From NCBI GenBank assembly GCA_021324735.1, contig JAJPIO010000009.1, forward strand, positions 310,001-374,000: a stretch of DNA of 64,000 nt. The letters are read 5' to 3'. Below, one piece after another: positions 18,870 through 28,446 of the stretch. The notes below the pieces were generated by a model. The model saw nothing but the letters and a program-made list of their open reading frames with translations. It ran no database searches and was not told the DNA's origin. This DNA comes from Bacteroidota bacterium (lineage in GTDB: Bacteria; Bacteroidota; Ignavibacteria; Palsa-1295). Position numbers and translations under genes: made by a program. Position 1 is the stretch's first letter; each line of letters begins with the position of its first letter.

Positions 18870-20243
18870 ATGACGATACACAAAACTCCTCACCTAATTG
18901 CGCTCACAGTCATACTAACCGTAGCGGTGTGCAGCGTCGCGCAAGCTCAGCCGAATGATCGCGACCGGCAATCGGTAGCGGTGACGGTATACAATAACGA
19001 TCTCGGGGTTGTGCGGGACGTTCGGAAGTTCGATCTACGAGAAGGAACATCCGACGTTCAAATGCGGGATGTACCTACACGGATCGATCCTACGACCGTT
19101 AAAATAACAGACGTGCAGCATCCGAAGGACATTGATGTCATAGAGCAGAATTATGAATACGACCTTGTAAACCAGCAAAAACTGCTTTCGAAGTACATCG
19201 ATAAAACGATCACTGTTACGGATGACAAGGGGATCAAGACGGAAGGGACGCTGCTAGCCGTCGAAGACGATAAACTGACGCTTTCGACACCGACCGGAAT
19301 TGTTATGCTTCCCAATCTTTCCCGGTATACGATGAGCGTGCCCCAACTTGCCGGTGGCCTCATTACCAAGCCTACGCTTGTGTGGAAATTGCATTCGGAC
19401 CGTGCGCTTTCGAATGAACCGCTTGAAGTACTTTACCAGACCGGCGGTATGAACTGGCATGCCGAATACATTGCATCGTTGGTGGATAATGATAAAACGC
19501 TCGATCTTACCGGATGGGTGAGCGTTGAAAATAACAGCGGTGCTTCATACCCGGATGCCAAGTTAAAACTGGTGGCCGGATCGCTGCACCGCGCCACGCA
19601 GCCACCCCGCCCGATGTATGGTGGAGCTGCGTTACGTGCAGATGCAGTACCGCAATTCGAAGAGCGAGGCCTCTTCGAATATCACGTTTACGATCTTGGT
19701 CGTCAAACCGATATTAATAACGGCGAAGTAAAACAGATCTCGCTTCTTTCTGCGAACGGCGTTAATGCGGAGAAACACTACACGTATGAAGGAGGAAAAA
19801 ACGTCGCGGTTACCGTCAATTTCCAGAATTCAGAAGCAAACCATCTCGGCATACCATTACCGATGGGCGTTATTCGTGTGATGAAGCGCGATAAAGATGG
19901 CTCGCTCGAATTCGTTGGCGAAGATCGAATCGATCATACCCCACGTGATGAAAAACTTACCTTGCATGTTGGTAACGCGTTCGATCTCGTTGGGGATCGG
20001 CAGGTTACCTCAGAGCGCAGTTTAGGGGAGCGGGCCAACGAAGAAACGGTCGAGATCACGCTGCACAATCATAAGGACGAGGACGTGACGATCGATGCCG
20101 TTGAAAATCTTGGAATGAATTGGGAGATCACCGCGCACTCTATGGATTACGAAAAGCGCAATGCTTCCACGATCGTATTTCATGTGCCAGTTAAAGCCCG
20201 TGGCGAACAGAAGATCAGCTATACGGTGCAACACCGCTGGTAG
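18870..20243 (+). CDS. DUF4139 domain secreted protein
   Basis: A 457-residue protein with a signal peptide (IALTVILTVAVCSVAQAQ) followed by the mucoidy-inhibitor-like arrangement of DUF4139 proteins: VAVTVYNNDLGVVRDVRKFDL near the N-terminus, W-x-x-EYIASL in the centre (MNWHAEYIASLVD), and a beta-rich C-terminal half ending in ARGEQKISYTVQHRW. The family is extracytoplasmic and of unknown function; it has been suggested to act in envelope maintenance. It ends four bases before the stop of the convergent DUF5686 gene. Confidence 0.88.
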   Translation: MTIHKTPHLIALTVILTVAVCSVAQAQPNDRDRQSVAVTVYNNDLGVVRDVRKFDLREGTSDVQMRDVPTRIDPTTVKITDVQHPKDIDVIEQNYEYDLVNQQKLLSKYIDKTITVTDDKGIKTEGTLLAVEDDKLTLSTPTGIVMLPNLSRYTMSVPQLAGGLITKPTLVWKLHSDRALSNEPLEVLYQTGGMNWHAEYIASLVDNDKTLDLTGWVSVENNSGASYPDAKLKLVAGSLHRATQPPRPMYGGAALRADAVPQFEERGLFEYHVYDLGRQTDINNGEVKQISLLSANGVNAEKHYTYEGGKNVAVTVNFQNSEANHLGIPLPMGVIRVMKRDKDGSLEFVGEDRIDHTPRDEKLTLHVGNAFDLVGDRQVTSERSLGERANEETVEITLHNHKDEDVTIDAVENLGMNWEITAHSMDYEKRNASTIVFHVPVKARGEQKISYTVQHRW

Positions 20244-20247
20244 TATC

Positions 20248-22635
20248 TCAAAAGCTGATCGCCATCGTTCCGGTCACATAAAAATTATGTTCGATTCGAT
20301 GTGTCAGCCGCCAGGACGCATCGAATCGAACCAGATTGAAGATATTGCCAAGTCCCACACCAGCTTCCACGTATGGCGCTCCGCTTAACGTTTGAATGAT
20401 CGTTGGAGACAGCGCTTGCGAAGCATTCGAGACCGTTGAACCAGCAGCATTGACAAAACCGAACCAGTGAAGTTCGGTTGGCAAATGAATGCCTAAAGCG
20501 CGTGTTGGAAGATCGTAGAAATTCTGCTCGAACATTGCCTGCCAGGTTTGATCGCCTTGAAACTCGAAGGGCGACATAGTCCGGAAGACCGAACGAGGAG
20601 CAACGATCGCATCGCGCGATTCGAAGAAGAATAATGCTTGTCTTGGAAGTGCACCGTGTGCAAGAGAGGAATATGCTCCCGAAAGCCGGGCCTTACCCCA
20701 ACCGCCCAGTTTCCCTTCGAGCGATAAATCGAGTGCCGCAGTAAGGTAAGAAAATTGGCTGCCGATCGTGGAATCGGAATAGCCGATATGCACACCTGCC
20801 GAAGACTGCCAATGACCGAGCGAGAACTCCGCTTTCGATGCTAACGAAAGTTCGTGTAGCCTGCCATCATTGATTTGCGGGTTTATTCGAAATGTGTTTT
20901 GGCGCAGCAATAAACTGAAATCGGTCACATTTGGCAGGCTTTGCTCTTGCTCATTTTTGAACGTCACGGTCGTACTCATAGTACGCGAAGGCGTATAGGA
21001 GTAATATAGATCGAAACCGTGTGCTCGGTAATATTCAGGATAATCGCTATGCAATACCAGGGCGGTTAGCGTATTGACCGTTGGGTCGTAGGCTTCTCCT
21101 CGTTTATCGATCCAATCGTAGATATTACCACCGACGGAAGATGTCACGATAGGAGCATTATGGCCAGCACCAAATCGCACGTCACCGCTCGCATCCATCT
21201 CGGCCGTAAACGCATTGTTTTGTTTCCAAGTGATACCCTGTTCGAAGCCAGCAAAATATTTCCATCGTTGGTCGCCCGTTCCATATGCTCCGTAGCCGGA
21301 AATGCTGAGCGGCCATGTTTCCGAGAGCTTGAACGTATGGCCGAATTCAAAATGTGATGCTTCGACGCGATTGAATTGGTATATGTTGAGGCCAGGAACA
21401 AGCTCGAACAGCAGACCCATAGGCGAGAAGCTTGGCTGAGCAGGTGGGATTCGCGAAAGGCTATCGAACATGTGGTATGCAGTGTCCTCATCGCGCGCGA
21501 GAGGAATGGTGCGCATTGCTGTCCAATGAAGAGAGTCTACGCTATCTGCCGTTGCAGCAACAGTATGCCGTTTTTCCGAAAAGATAGAATCTGCGATACC
21601 GCTGTTGATGATGTAATCTTGTAAGGTAGCGGTTTGATCGATCGTGAACTCCGGCACTATCGGTAATTCTAATTTTAGTCGACACCCAAAGTTCATTTGC
21701 GAAGGCATCCAATACTTGTTATCGACGAAAGAAAAGGTTTGTCGAAACGTAATGTCTTTGATCGGACCGAATTTCACTGCATCGTTTGGGCTTAGCTCTA
21801 AATATGCGATAGTATAATCGGTTTTATCGATCCAAAGCGTACCGGTAAAGCCCGGCGACAATGCGCCTTGCGGTTCGACCGATATCTTATAAACAGGAGA
21901 ACCGTTCAGTTCTCCTTCCCCTAAAAGATCGTAATCATACTCATCGAACGCATCATGCGCGACGGGACTAACGATATTATAATCACCGAATTGCAATCGG
22001 TCATTATAGAAATTGATGATTTCGAGCAAGGCAATGCGATTGAGATCCGCGGGAAGGTTCGCTGTTTCTTTTCGTGCGGTAATATGCTCGGCATATCCCT
22101 TATCACGCTTCCAAAAGCCTTCGGCAACCGATTCCATTACCATGAGCACGGCACTTGATGTGTCCTTCTTGCTCCGAACACCGAGGCGAGAGTATACACC
22201 GAACCGATAATCGCTGATCTGCGATTGCCACGCATCCTTCGTATCGATAACGCGGTGCATGATTCGCCGCGCTTCAGCTCTGGACGCATCGGCGGACACG
22301 GTGATCGTGGCCCCCAGTATTGGTGCGGAAGCTAGCCGGATTATCCGGCTCGAATCGCTGAGAAGAACGATCGATAGCGTATCCGGTTTATAACCGATAG
22401 CTGTTATGCGAATGCGATAGTGCTTTCCTCGTTCGAGTTCGAGCCGGTAACGCCCTTCGACGTTAGCTTTTGCTCCGTGTGATGTGCCGAGGATCGCGAG
22501 AGTTGCACCAGGTATCGATTCACCGGACGATTGTTCTTCGATCGTGCCACTTAAATGCACTGATTGCGCCATGGCAGTATCGATCGAAAAAAGAAGTATC
22601 AGAGAGAAAATAATAACAAGCCGTAAAGAAGACAT
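20248..22635 (-). CDS. DUF5686 outer-membrane protein with carboxypeptidase-regulatory-like domain
   Basis: About 795 residues. A signal peptide (MSSLRLVIIFSLILLFSIDT...AQS) is followed by a CarboxypepD_reg-like beta-sandwich (HLSGTIEEQSSGESIPGATL), a periplasmic DUF5686 segment with YRFGVYSRLGV and FWKRDKGYAEHI, and a long C-terminal barrel ending in TGTMAISF. I chose ATG 22635 over the TTG at 22680 because it starts the signal peptide exactly, and the upstream TTG sits on the edge of the neighbour's terminator. These proteins are common Bacteroidota envelope proteins of unknown substrate. Confidence 0.88.
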   Translation of the reverse strand: MSSLRLVIIFSLILLFSIDTAMAQSVHLSGTIEEQSSGESIPGATLAILGTSHGAKANVEGRYRLELERGKHYRIRITAIGYKPDTLSIVLLSDSSRIIRLASAPILGATITVSADASRAEARRIMHRVIDTKDAWQSQISDYRFGVYSRLGVRSKKDTSSAVLMVMESVAEGFWKRDKGYAEHITARKETANLPADLNRIALLEIINFYNDRLQFGDYNIVSPVAHDAFDEYDYDLLGEGELNGSPVYKISVEPQGALSPGFTGTLWIDKTDYTIAYLELSPNDAVKFGPIKDITFRQTFSFVDNKYWMPSQMNFGCRLKLELPIVPEFTIDQTATLQDYIINSGIADSIFSEKRHTVAATADSVDSLHWTAMRTIPLARDEDTAYHMFDSLSRIPPAQPSFSPMGLLFELVPGLNIYQFNRVEASHFEFGHTFKLSETWPLSISGYGAYGTGDQRWKYFAGFEQGITWKQNNAFTAEMDASGDVRFGAGHNAPIVTSSVGGNIYDWIDKRGEAYDPTVNTLTALVLHSDYPEYYRAHGFDLYYSYTPSRTMSTTVTFKNEQEQSLPNVTDFSLLLRQNTFRINPQINDGRLHELSLASKAEFSLGHWQSSAGVHIGYSDSTIGSQFSYLTAALDLSLEGKLGGWGKARLSGAYSSLAHGALPRQALFFFESRDAIVAPRSVFRTMSPFEFQGDQTWQAMFEQNFYDLPTRALGIHLPTELHWFGFVNAAGSTVSNASQALSPTIIQTLSGAPYVEAGVGLGNIFNLVRFDASWRLTHRIEHNFYVTGTMAISF

Positions 22636-22682
22636 AGGCTTAGGACGAGCTGTTGAAAAAAATGACGCTCTGCAATACAAGC

Positions 22683-22716
22683 AAAAAAGCGCGGAGAGGA
22701 GTGTCCGCGCTTTTTT
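22683..22716 (-). terminator. Strong Rho-independent terminator
   Basis: A 13-bp stem including A6/T6 flanks: AAAAAAGCGCGGA / TCCGCGCTTTTTT with an 8-base loop. It lies 20 bp past the stop of the leftward 1043-residue gene and insulates it from the DUF5686 gene. Confidence 0.92.
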
Positions 22717-22735
22717 GAAATTGCGTTAATTCTGC

Positions 22736-25700
22736 TTAATTCGAGAACAGTACCATTTTATTGATCACTGTGCCATTGTGTTCGGTCTCGACGGAATAGA
22801 AGTAGGCTCCGCTTGGTGCAACAGCCCCATCATCCGCGCGGCCATCCCAGAAGGCGTCCGGATCGCCGGGATTTTGGGAGACATGATCGAGCAGGGTCCG
22901 TACCAGTTTGCCGGTCGAGTTATAGACCTTGATCGTGACTACATCGGCATCGGGTAATTCATAGTGGATGCGAGTCTCTGGCCACGGGGAAGCATTGAGT
23001 GAACCATCGTTACCCAATGGATTAAATCCGACATTTGTCGATGGCGTCCCGATCACCAATGGATTCGGATAGTTTTGGGAAACGATAAGGCCGGTGGTGC
23101 CCCAGTGCAATTCGACCGCATTGGAAAAATGCGCTGAGCCGTCCAGATCGACCTGTTTTAGTTGGTACAGATACGTACCGGAAGCGTGGCTTGCATCAAA
23201 GTAACTGTAGTCGAGTCTTGTCGAGGAGTTACCATTTGGAGCCTGGGTTGGAATGCGAGCGACTTCTTCGAACGCAGCGCCATCGACACTTCGCTCGATA
23301 GCAAAGTATGCATCACCATGCTCGCTATCGGTATGCCACAAGAGATTTACACCGGTACCTTGATGGTTTGCATCGAATTGTTTTTGATATGTGAGCGAGG
23401 ATAGCTCGACCGGTAGCACAGTAGTATTCGCTTCCCACAATCCCCGCCCAAAAGTGGCTACTCGAATTGTCGTTTTATTAGCTTGAATCTGGACATCGCG
23501 GCACGGTGCGAGACCTAACCCTGCTCCCGCGATCGACCAATGCGCGCCCGAGTCGATCGTGTAGTAGATGCCATTATCGGTGGCCGCATACCAAATTCGC
23601 AATGGGTCGATACTATCGACAGCCACACAATTGACACCGACGAGCGGAAGTGCCGAACCCGAAGTACCGGAAGCGCCGCTCCAATGAGCACCTTTATCTG
23701 TCGTGCGCATTACTCGGTTGGCAGAACTACCGGGACTTGTATAAAAGCTGGCGAGCGCAAAATTTGTGTTGCGGCCGGTCGTAACGATAGAGGAAACGAT
23801 GGACGATGGCATTGCTGCACCGGTGGAGCTCCAATTGCTGCCACCATCGGTGGTAACAGAAATTTCACCACGAGTGCCCACATAGACCGTTTTTGCATCG
23901 ACCTGCGAAAGACCGATCGAATGAATATTGTCGTTGAACGTTGACGAAATGGTATCCCACGTGGTGCCATCATCGGTTGAGAGCCAGAGGTGCTGACGTC
24001 CTAAGTATAGCACGTGATAAGCGAGTATTCCATTCAGTGGCGAAATGCTCATCTTGAATGGTGTATTCCAGTCGGTGTAATCAGTAAAGATCGTTGGATC
24101 GACATGCACCCAATTGCCAAGATATTTTTTATAGATATCTCCATTGGGTAACTCTACATAGTAGGGGAGGTTTGTGTTGGCAAGATAGACCTGTGGCTGC
24201 ATACCATCGCCACCGAAGAGGTTAACGGTTGAGCCCCCGGTCGTAATGCTCCACGTTCCCTGATCTTGCGCTCCTATAAGAGATGTTTTCGAATCGTTCT
24301 TATCCAGTGCAACGTGATAGAAACGATTTGTTATCATCTGATTCGACCGATAACTCCACGAACCGGGAAAGCCTGCCTGATTAGACCAATATAACCCACC
24401 ATCGCAGCCATCATATACGATGGAAGGATCCGTCGGATTAAACGCCAGCGAATGATGGTCGACATGCGCGTAGGCCCAGGATGTGTTGTTGTAACAATAG
24501 CCTAACCAGCCATTTCCATCACTGTAGTTAACATACGCTTCGATACCGGCAATATAAATGGTGTCGGCACCCGAAGCCGAATTCGGAGTAACACCCAGTA
24601 CGCAATCATACCATCCCTGTGGGGGTTGCTGCGTACTCGGAGAAAAGAGTGTGGATGGTATTGCGATCGAACTCCAACTTAGTCCGTTGTTGGTCGTCAT
24701 GAAGAGTGAGCGGGTTGCGTTACCTCCTGATTTGCCGATCACATCTCCGCTTGGATTCGCAATAAGCGCAAAAACCCGCTCAGGATGAGCCACTGAGGCT
24801 GCGAGTGAACATCGACCGACGGTATCGCCACGAGGAAGGGCTGTTGTAGTAAACTTCGACCACGTTGCACCATCATCCACAGATTTATATAGTCCACATT
24901 CTTGCGACCCGCCGCCTGGATTATTGCCCTCTGCAAAATAAAGAAGAGGTATATTGCTGATAACGCCGCCGGCTACAATGTCCCATACGATTCCGGCAGC
25001 ATTCCCGGAAGACGGAAACACCTTGGTCCATGTGTTGCCGGAATCGGTTGAGCGGTAAACTCCTCGATTCGTACTGTAGAGCGAAGCGAAAATGACATTG
25101 CTCTTTAGAGGATCGACAAACACTTTGATCACAGTACCAGTGATGGTTGGCGAGCCGATTCTTGTCCAGGTACCGCCACCATCTTCGGATTTATACAGTC
25201 CTGTTCCTGATAATTCATCTACACTCGCATACCCATTCCCCGTACCGACATAGATCGTATTATGATGCTTTGGATCGATTGCGAGCGAGGCAACGGATTG
25301 ATTAGGAATTACAAGGTCCGTAAGAGATCTCCAATGTGCTCCAGCATCTGTTGATTTCCAAACTCCTCCACTTGTTGCGCCAACGTACATAGTGCTGGGG
25401 TTAGTAGGATCAAGCACAATAGCAGTCGTACAGCCTGCGCCGAATACTTTTGGTGGATTATTAACAGTATCCGTAATAAGGCCTATGTTCGTCCAAGCGG
25501 GGTTAGAAAAGGGCTGAACGTCATTTTCCCCAGATTTGAAGGCTACCGAACTTCTAAGGAGATCTTGTTGGGACTGCTCAAAGGCGCGAATTCGAGCGTC
25601 GACATCGTATTCGCCATTAGCGCCTGCTTTTCGGGTCATTTCACTTAGCGCTCGAGCAAAGGGCATGGAGTGTCTCACGCGTTCCGGTATTCCTTGAAGC

Positions 25701-25867
25701 TGTTCGTAGAGACCTACCGGCGGTGGCAGTTCGATAGGTTTTGCGAGAGTCTCACGTTCAGTGCTCTCACTTTCCTGCGCTTGAACAACGGTGGCGCTTG
25801 AAAATGACAAAACCAGGCATAAAATGAGGGATACTGCGAGAAATGCAGGACGGGATCCTAAGTTCAT
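22736..25867 (-). CDS. T9SS-secreted BNR/sortilin-type repeat protein
   Basis: A 1043-residue secreted protein: signal peptide (PAFLAVSLILCLVLSFSSATVVQAQ), then many BNR/Asp-box repeats of the S-x-D-x-G-x-T-W type (KSTDAGAHW, KSEDGGGTW, RSTDSGNTW, KSVDDGATW, LSTDDGTTW, VTTDGGSNW) that build a VPS10/YCF48-like beta-propeller, a Fn3-like region (TYQKQFDANHQGTGVNLLW) and a C-terminal FlgD-like/type A sorting domain (SQNYPNPLVIG ... GAYFYSVETEHNGTVINKMVLFSN). The sorting domain marks export through the outer membrane by T9SS. The ligand is unknown; hydrolase activity is not implied by the Asp-boxes alone. Confidence 0.92.
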   Translation of the reverse strand: MNLGSRPAFLAVSLILCLVLSFSSATVVQAQESESTERETLAKPIELPPPVGLYEQLQGIPERVRHSMPFARALSEMTRKAGANGEYDVDARIRAFEQSQQDLLRSSVAFKSGENDVQPFSNPAWTNIGLITDTVNNPPKVFGAGCTTAIVLDPTNPSTMYVGATSGGVWKSTDAGAHWRSLTDLVIPNQSVASLAIDPKHHNTIYVGTGNGYASVDELSGTGLYKSEDGGGTWTRIGSPTITGTVIKVFVDPLKSNVIFASLYSTNRGVYRSTDSGNTWTKVFPSSGNAAGIVWDIVAGGVISNIPLLYFAEGNNPGGGSQECGLYKSVDDGATWSKFTTTALPRGDTVGRCSLAASVAHPERVFALIANPSGDVIGKSGGNATRSLFMTTNNGLSWSSIAIPSTLFSPSTQQPPQGWYDCVLGVTPNSASGADTIYIAGIEAYVNYSDGNGWLGYCYNNTSWAYAHVDHHSLAFNPTDPSIVYDGCDGGLYWSNQAGFPGSWSYRSNQMITNRFYHVALDKNDSKTSLIGAQDQGTWSITTGGSTVNLFGGDGMQPQVYLANTNLPYYVELPNGDIYKKYLGNWVHVDPTIFTDYTDWNTPFKMSISPLNGILAYHVLYLGRQHLWLSTDDGTTWDTISSTFNDNIHSIGLSQVDAKTVYVGTRGEISVTTDGGSNWSSTGAAMPSSIVSSIVTTGRNTNFALASFYTSPGSSANRVMRTTDKGAHWSGASGTSGSALPLVGVNCVAVDSIDPLRIWYAATDNGIYYTIDSGAHWSIAGAGLGLAPCRDVQIQANKTTIRVATFGRGLWEANTTVLPVELSSLTYQKQFDANHQGTGVNLLWHTDSEHGDAYFAIERSVDGAAFEEVARIPTQAPNGNSSTRLDYSYFDASHASGTYLYQLKQVDLDGSAHFSNAVELHWGTTGLIVSQNYPNPLVIGTPSTNVGFNPLGNDGSLNASPWPETRIHYELPDADVVTIKVYNSTGKLVRTLLDHVSQNPGDPDAFWDGRADDGAVAPSGAYFYSVETEHNGTVINKMVLFSN

Positions 25868-25960
25868 TGCACAGCGCGAAAAGTTGATATACCAGCCATT
25901 TGGCTTAGGGCGAATAAAAGGATTTCGAGAAGGGTTCAGTTTCGAAACCAGGAATCAGCG

Positions 25961-27313
25961 ATGCCAACGAATAGAAAGAAGATCGCCAAAAATCAAGGCC
26001 AGACGGAAATGAACGACGTAAGCGGCCGAGAGCTCTTTGCACCCTTGGCCGAACGATTGCGTCCGCAAAGGCTGGATGAGATCGTGGGGCAGAAGTCGCT
26101 GGTAGGGCCGGGAAAGCCCTTGCGAGTGATGATCGAGCGGGGGAAGCTTCATTCCATGATCCTTTGGGGGCCACCGGGCTCCGGCAAAACAACGATCGCG
26201 AATATTTTAGCAAAAAGCGTCGATGCTCCTTTCTTCTCGCTCTCAGCGATCAGTGCAGGGGTAAAGGACTTGCGCGATGCGATTGAGCAGGCCCGAGAGG
26301 CGAACAAGACCGCTCAGGACCGTAGCGTGCTTTTTATCGATGAGGTCCACCGGTTTTCGAAATCGCAGCAGGATGCGCTGCTCGGTGCGGTCGAGCATGG
26401 TATTGTAACGCTCATCGGTGCCACGACGGAGAACCCTTCGTTCGAGGTAATATCGCCGCTCCTTAGCCGAGCGCGAGTATTCGTTCTCGAAAGCCTTTCA
26501 CGCGAAGACCTCGAAACGTTGCTCGATCGAGCACTGCTGGAAGATGAAGAATTAAAGAAGCAAAACATTGAATTAACCGAAGATGTGAGACGAGCCCTCA
26601 TGGCTCTCTCTGGTGGTGATGCGAGGAAAATGCTGAATGCCCTTGAACTGGCGGTACAGCTTGGCGGTCCCGGACACCCCATTACCATCGAAACGATAGA
26701 AGCTGCGTTTGGGCGCAAGGCGTCAAGATATGATAAAGCGGGGGAAGAGCATTATAATATTATTAGCGCCTTCATAAAGTCGATGCGAGGTTCGGATCCC
26801 AATGCTGCGCTCTACTGGTGCGCCCGCATGATCGAATCGGGCGAGGACCTCGAATTCATTGCTCGCCGGATGATAATATTTGCGAGCGAAGATATTGGTA
26901 ATGCCGATCCCAATGCATTATTACTGGCCACCGCTTGCTGGGATGCGGTGCGCGCGGTGGGATATCCCGAAGCGACGATCATTTTCGGACATGTGGTAAG
27001 TTACCTCGCGTCTGCTCAAAAGTCCAATGCAGCGTATAAGGGAATATTCAATGCGATCGATGACGCGCAGAAGAACCCCGATCAGCCAGTGCCATTGCAT
27101 TTGCGCAACGCTCCGACAAAGCTGATGAAGTCACTCGGTTACCACGAAGGATACCGGTATGCCCACAGCGAAGAAGGTCATTTCGCACGAGGCATGACCT
27201 ATTTACCCGAAGGCTTCGAGGATAAAGTGTATTACCATCCCACCGAGCAAGGCCGCGAAAAAACGATCCTGGACCGGCTGAAAATGCTGTGGCCCGAGAA
27301 ATACGGGAAATAA
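25961..27313 (+). CDS. rarA: Replication-associated recombination protein RarA (MgsA)
   Basis: A 450-residue AAA+ ATPase of the clamp-loader-like family that acts at stalled replication forks. Walker A GPPGSGKT (70-77), Walker B LFIDEVHRF (Asp127-Glu128), sensor-1 IGATTENPSF, arginine-finger region LLSRARVF, and the RarA C-terminal tetramerisation half (AFIKSMRGSDPNAALYW, RRMIIFASEDIGNADP). ATG 25961 gives a basic extension; the Met at residue 17 (26009) is an equally likely start. It is a monocistronic gene divergent from the 1043-residue secreted protein. Confidence 0.97.
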   Translation: MPTNRKKIAKNQGQTEMNDVSGRELFAPLAERLRPQRLDEIVGQKSLVGPGKPLRVMIERGKLHSMILWGPPGSGKTTIANILAKSVDAPFFSLSAISAGVKDLRDAIEQAREANKTAQDRSVLFIDEVHRFSKSQQDALLGAVEHGIVTLIGATTENPSFEVISPLLSRARVFVLESLSREDLETLLDRALLEDEELKKQNIELTEDVRRALMALSGGDARKMLNALELAVQLGGPGHPITIETIEAAFGRKASRYDKAGEEHYNIISAFIKSMRGSDPNAALYWCARMIESGEDLEFIARRMIIFASEDIGNADPNALLLATACWDAVRAVGYPEATIIFGHVVSYLASAQKSNAAYKGIFNAIDDAQKNPDQPVPLHLRNAPTKLMKSLGYHEGYRYAHSEEGHFARGMTYLPEGFEDKVYYHPTEQGREKTILDRLKMLWPEKYGK

Positions 27314-27354
27314 CCGTCAATATTCTCCGCTGTCGGAATGGATAGATCGAGGTT

Positions 27355-28446
27355 CTATTCCAGCACAATCGGACACACCTGTCTCACGGTGTGACCGTTT
27401 GCATCTTCTCCGGTCAGGATCAGGAAGTATGTTCCATGTGGTACCGTATAGTTGCCGGATGCTCTGCGATCCCACATCCAATCGCCGGTGAAATCTTCAT
27501 TGTCGAGAATCTCACCCAGCACGTTCGTTAATTGGAAATGAGTGTGGACGAAATCAGAATGGATTCTAACGGGTCCGGATGATGGATTCGGATATACCCA
27601 GAAATGTGTTGGCTCATTATTCGATGTCTCCAAGATGGATGCATCCGGTGTATAGAGACCCTGAAGTGATATAGAGGGAAGAATTGGATGGTCCGGCATT
27701 GTAATATAAAGCCTATCCCTCACAAATCTTTCGATAGGCCCTATTGACTTGAAGGAAATATGTATAGGCAGTGAATCTCCAAACGCAAGAACGATCGGGA
27801 AAGAGGGGTGACCTAAGATATGAAAGAAGGTATTTCCTTCAGTGGTCAAATTGGTAATAGTGTCCGTTTGCTCTTGATTGTTTTTTATGAAGAACAATAC
27901 ATTCGCACTATCCTTGGTGTACTTCAGCGCAATCGTCGAATATGCTATATTAGATAATAATATAGATGAAGAGTCTTTCGTCGGAGCGATACCGGAAGAA
28001 AAGAGAGTAACTCTTGCAGAATCGCCATGAAACCGTATCGTTGCCAATCCTGTGAACGAGGAAGGAGAGGAGAGGGGCTTAATTGTTACGACAAAAGGAT
28101 AGGGATGACTGGCGCTGTCGATCACAAAGATGGAATCCATAGGTACCAGTTCGGAATCGCCAGAGTACGAAATCCTAATTGTATCGTTAACCTCCAAGGT
28201 ATCCCGAATGTACAGGGTGTCCTCTACACTCTTTGCGCCTATCAATACAGGACTAAGTGTCACGCCCACCGAATCATTCGGTCTTAATGTATACGTGAGC
28301 TTCTGGGCCTTTGCCGATGAAAAAAAGGCTACATTCAGGAGCACGAACGTACATAATGCGTATTTGCACATACGGAGAGACCGGTAACAAGGCAAGAAGC
28401 ATAGCATCCTTGCAAAGTTACGCTCTAAAATTCTACCGTGCTTCAT
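27355..28446 (-). CDS. T9SS type A sorting-domain secreted protein
   Basis: About 363 residues. ATG 28446 is chosen for GGAGAG four bases upstream; the signal peptide core then starts near the internal Met of MCKYALCTFVLLNVAFFSSA, so an even later start (28371) is possible. The middle is beta-rich, with PFVVTIKPLSSPSSFTG and DSLPIHISFKSIG resembling Ig-like/choice-of-anchor repeats. The end (FWVYPNPSSGPVRIHSDF ... GTYFLILTGEDANGHTVRQV) is a type A sorting domain. The start overlaps the end of the TPR-LuxR regulator gene, so regulator and cargo are co-transcribed. Binding partner unknown. Confidence 0.82.
   Translation of the reverse strand: MKHGRILERNFARMLCFLPCYRSLRMCKYALCTFVLLNVAFFSSAKAQKLTYTLRPNDSVGVTLSPVLIGAKSVEDTLYIRDTLEVNDTIRISYSGDSELVPMDSIFVIDSASHPYPFVVTIKPLSSPSSFTGLATIRFHGDSARVTLFSSGIAPTKDSSSILLSNIAYSTIALKYTKDSANVLFFIKNNQEQTDTITNLTTEGNTFFHILGHPSFPIVLAFGDSLPIHISFKSIGPIERFVRDRLYITMPDHPILPSISLQGLYTPDASILETSNNEPTHFWVYPNPSSGPVRIHSDFVHTHFQLTNVLGEILDNEDFTGDWMWDRRASGNYTVPHGTYFLILTGEDANGHTVRQVCPIVLE

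Noticed and set aside
22636-22680. 15-residue N-terminal extension of the DUF5686 gene
   Set aside because: The TTG start abuts the terminator of the neighbouring gene; ATG 22635 begins the signal peptide directly.
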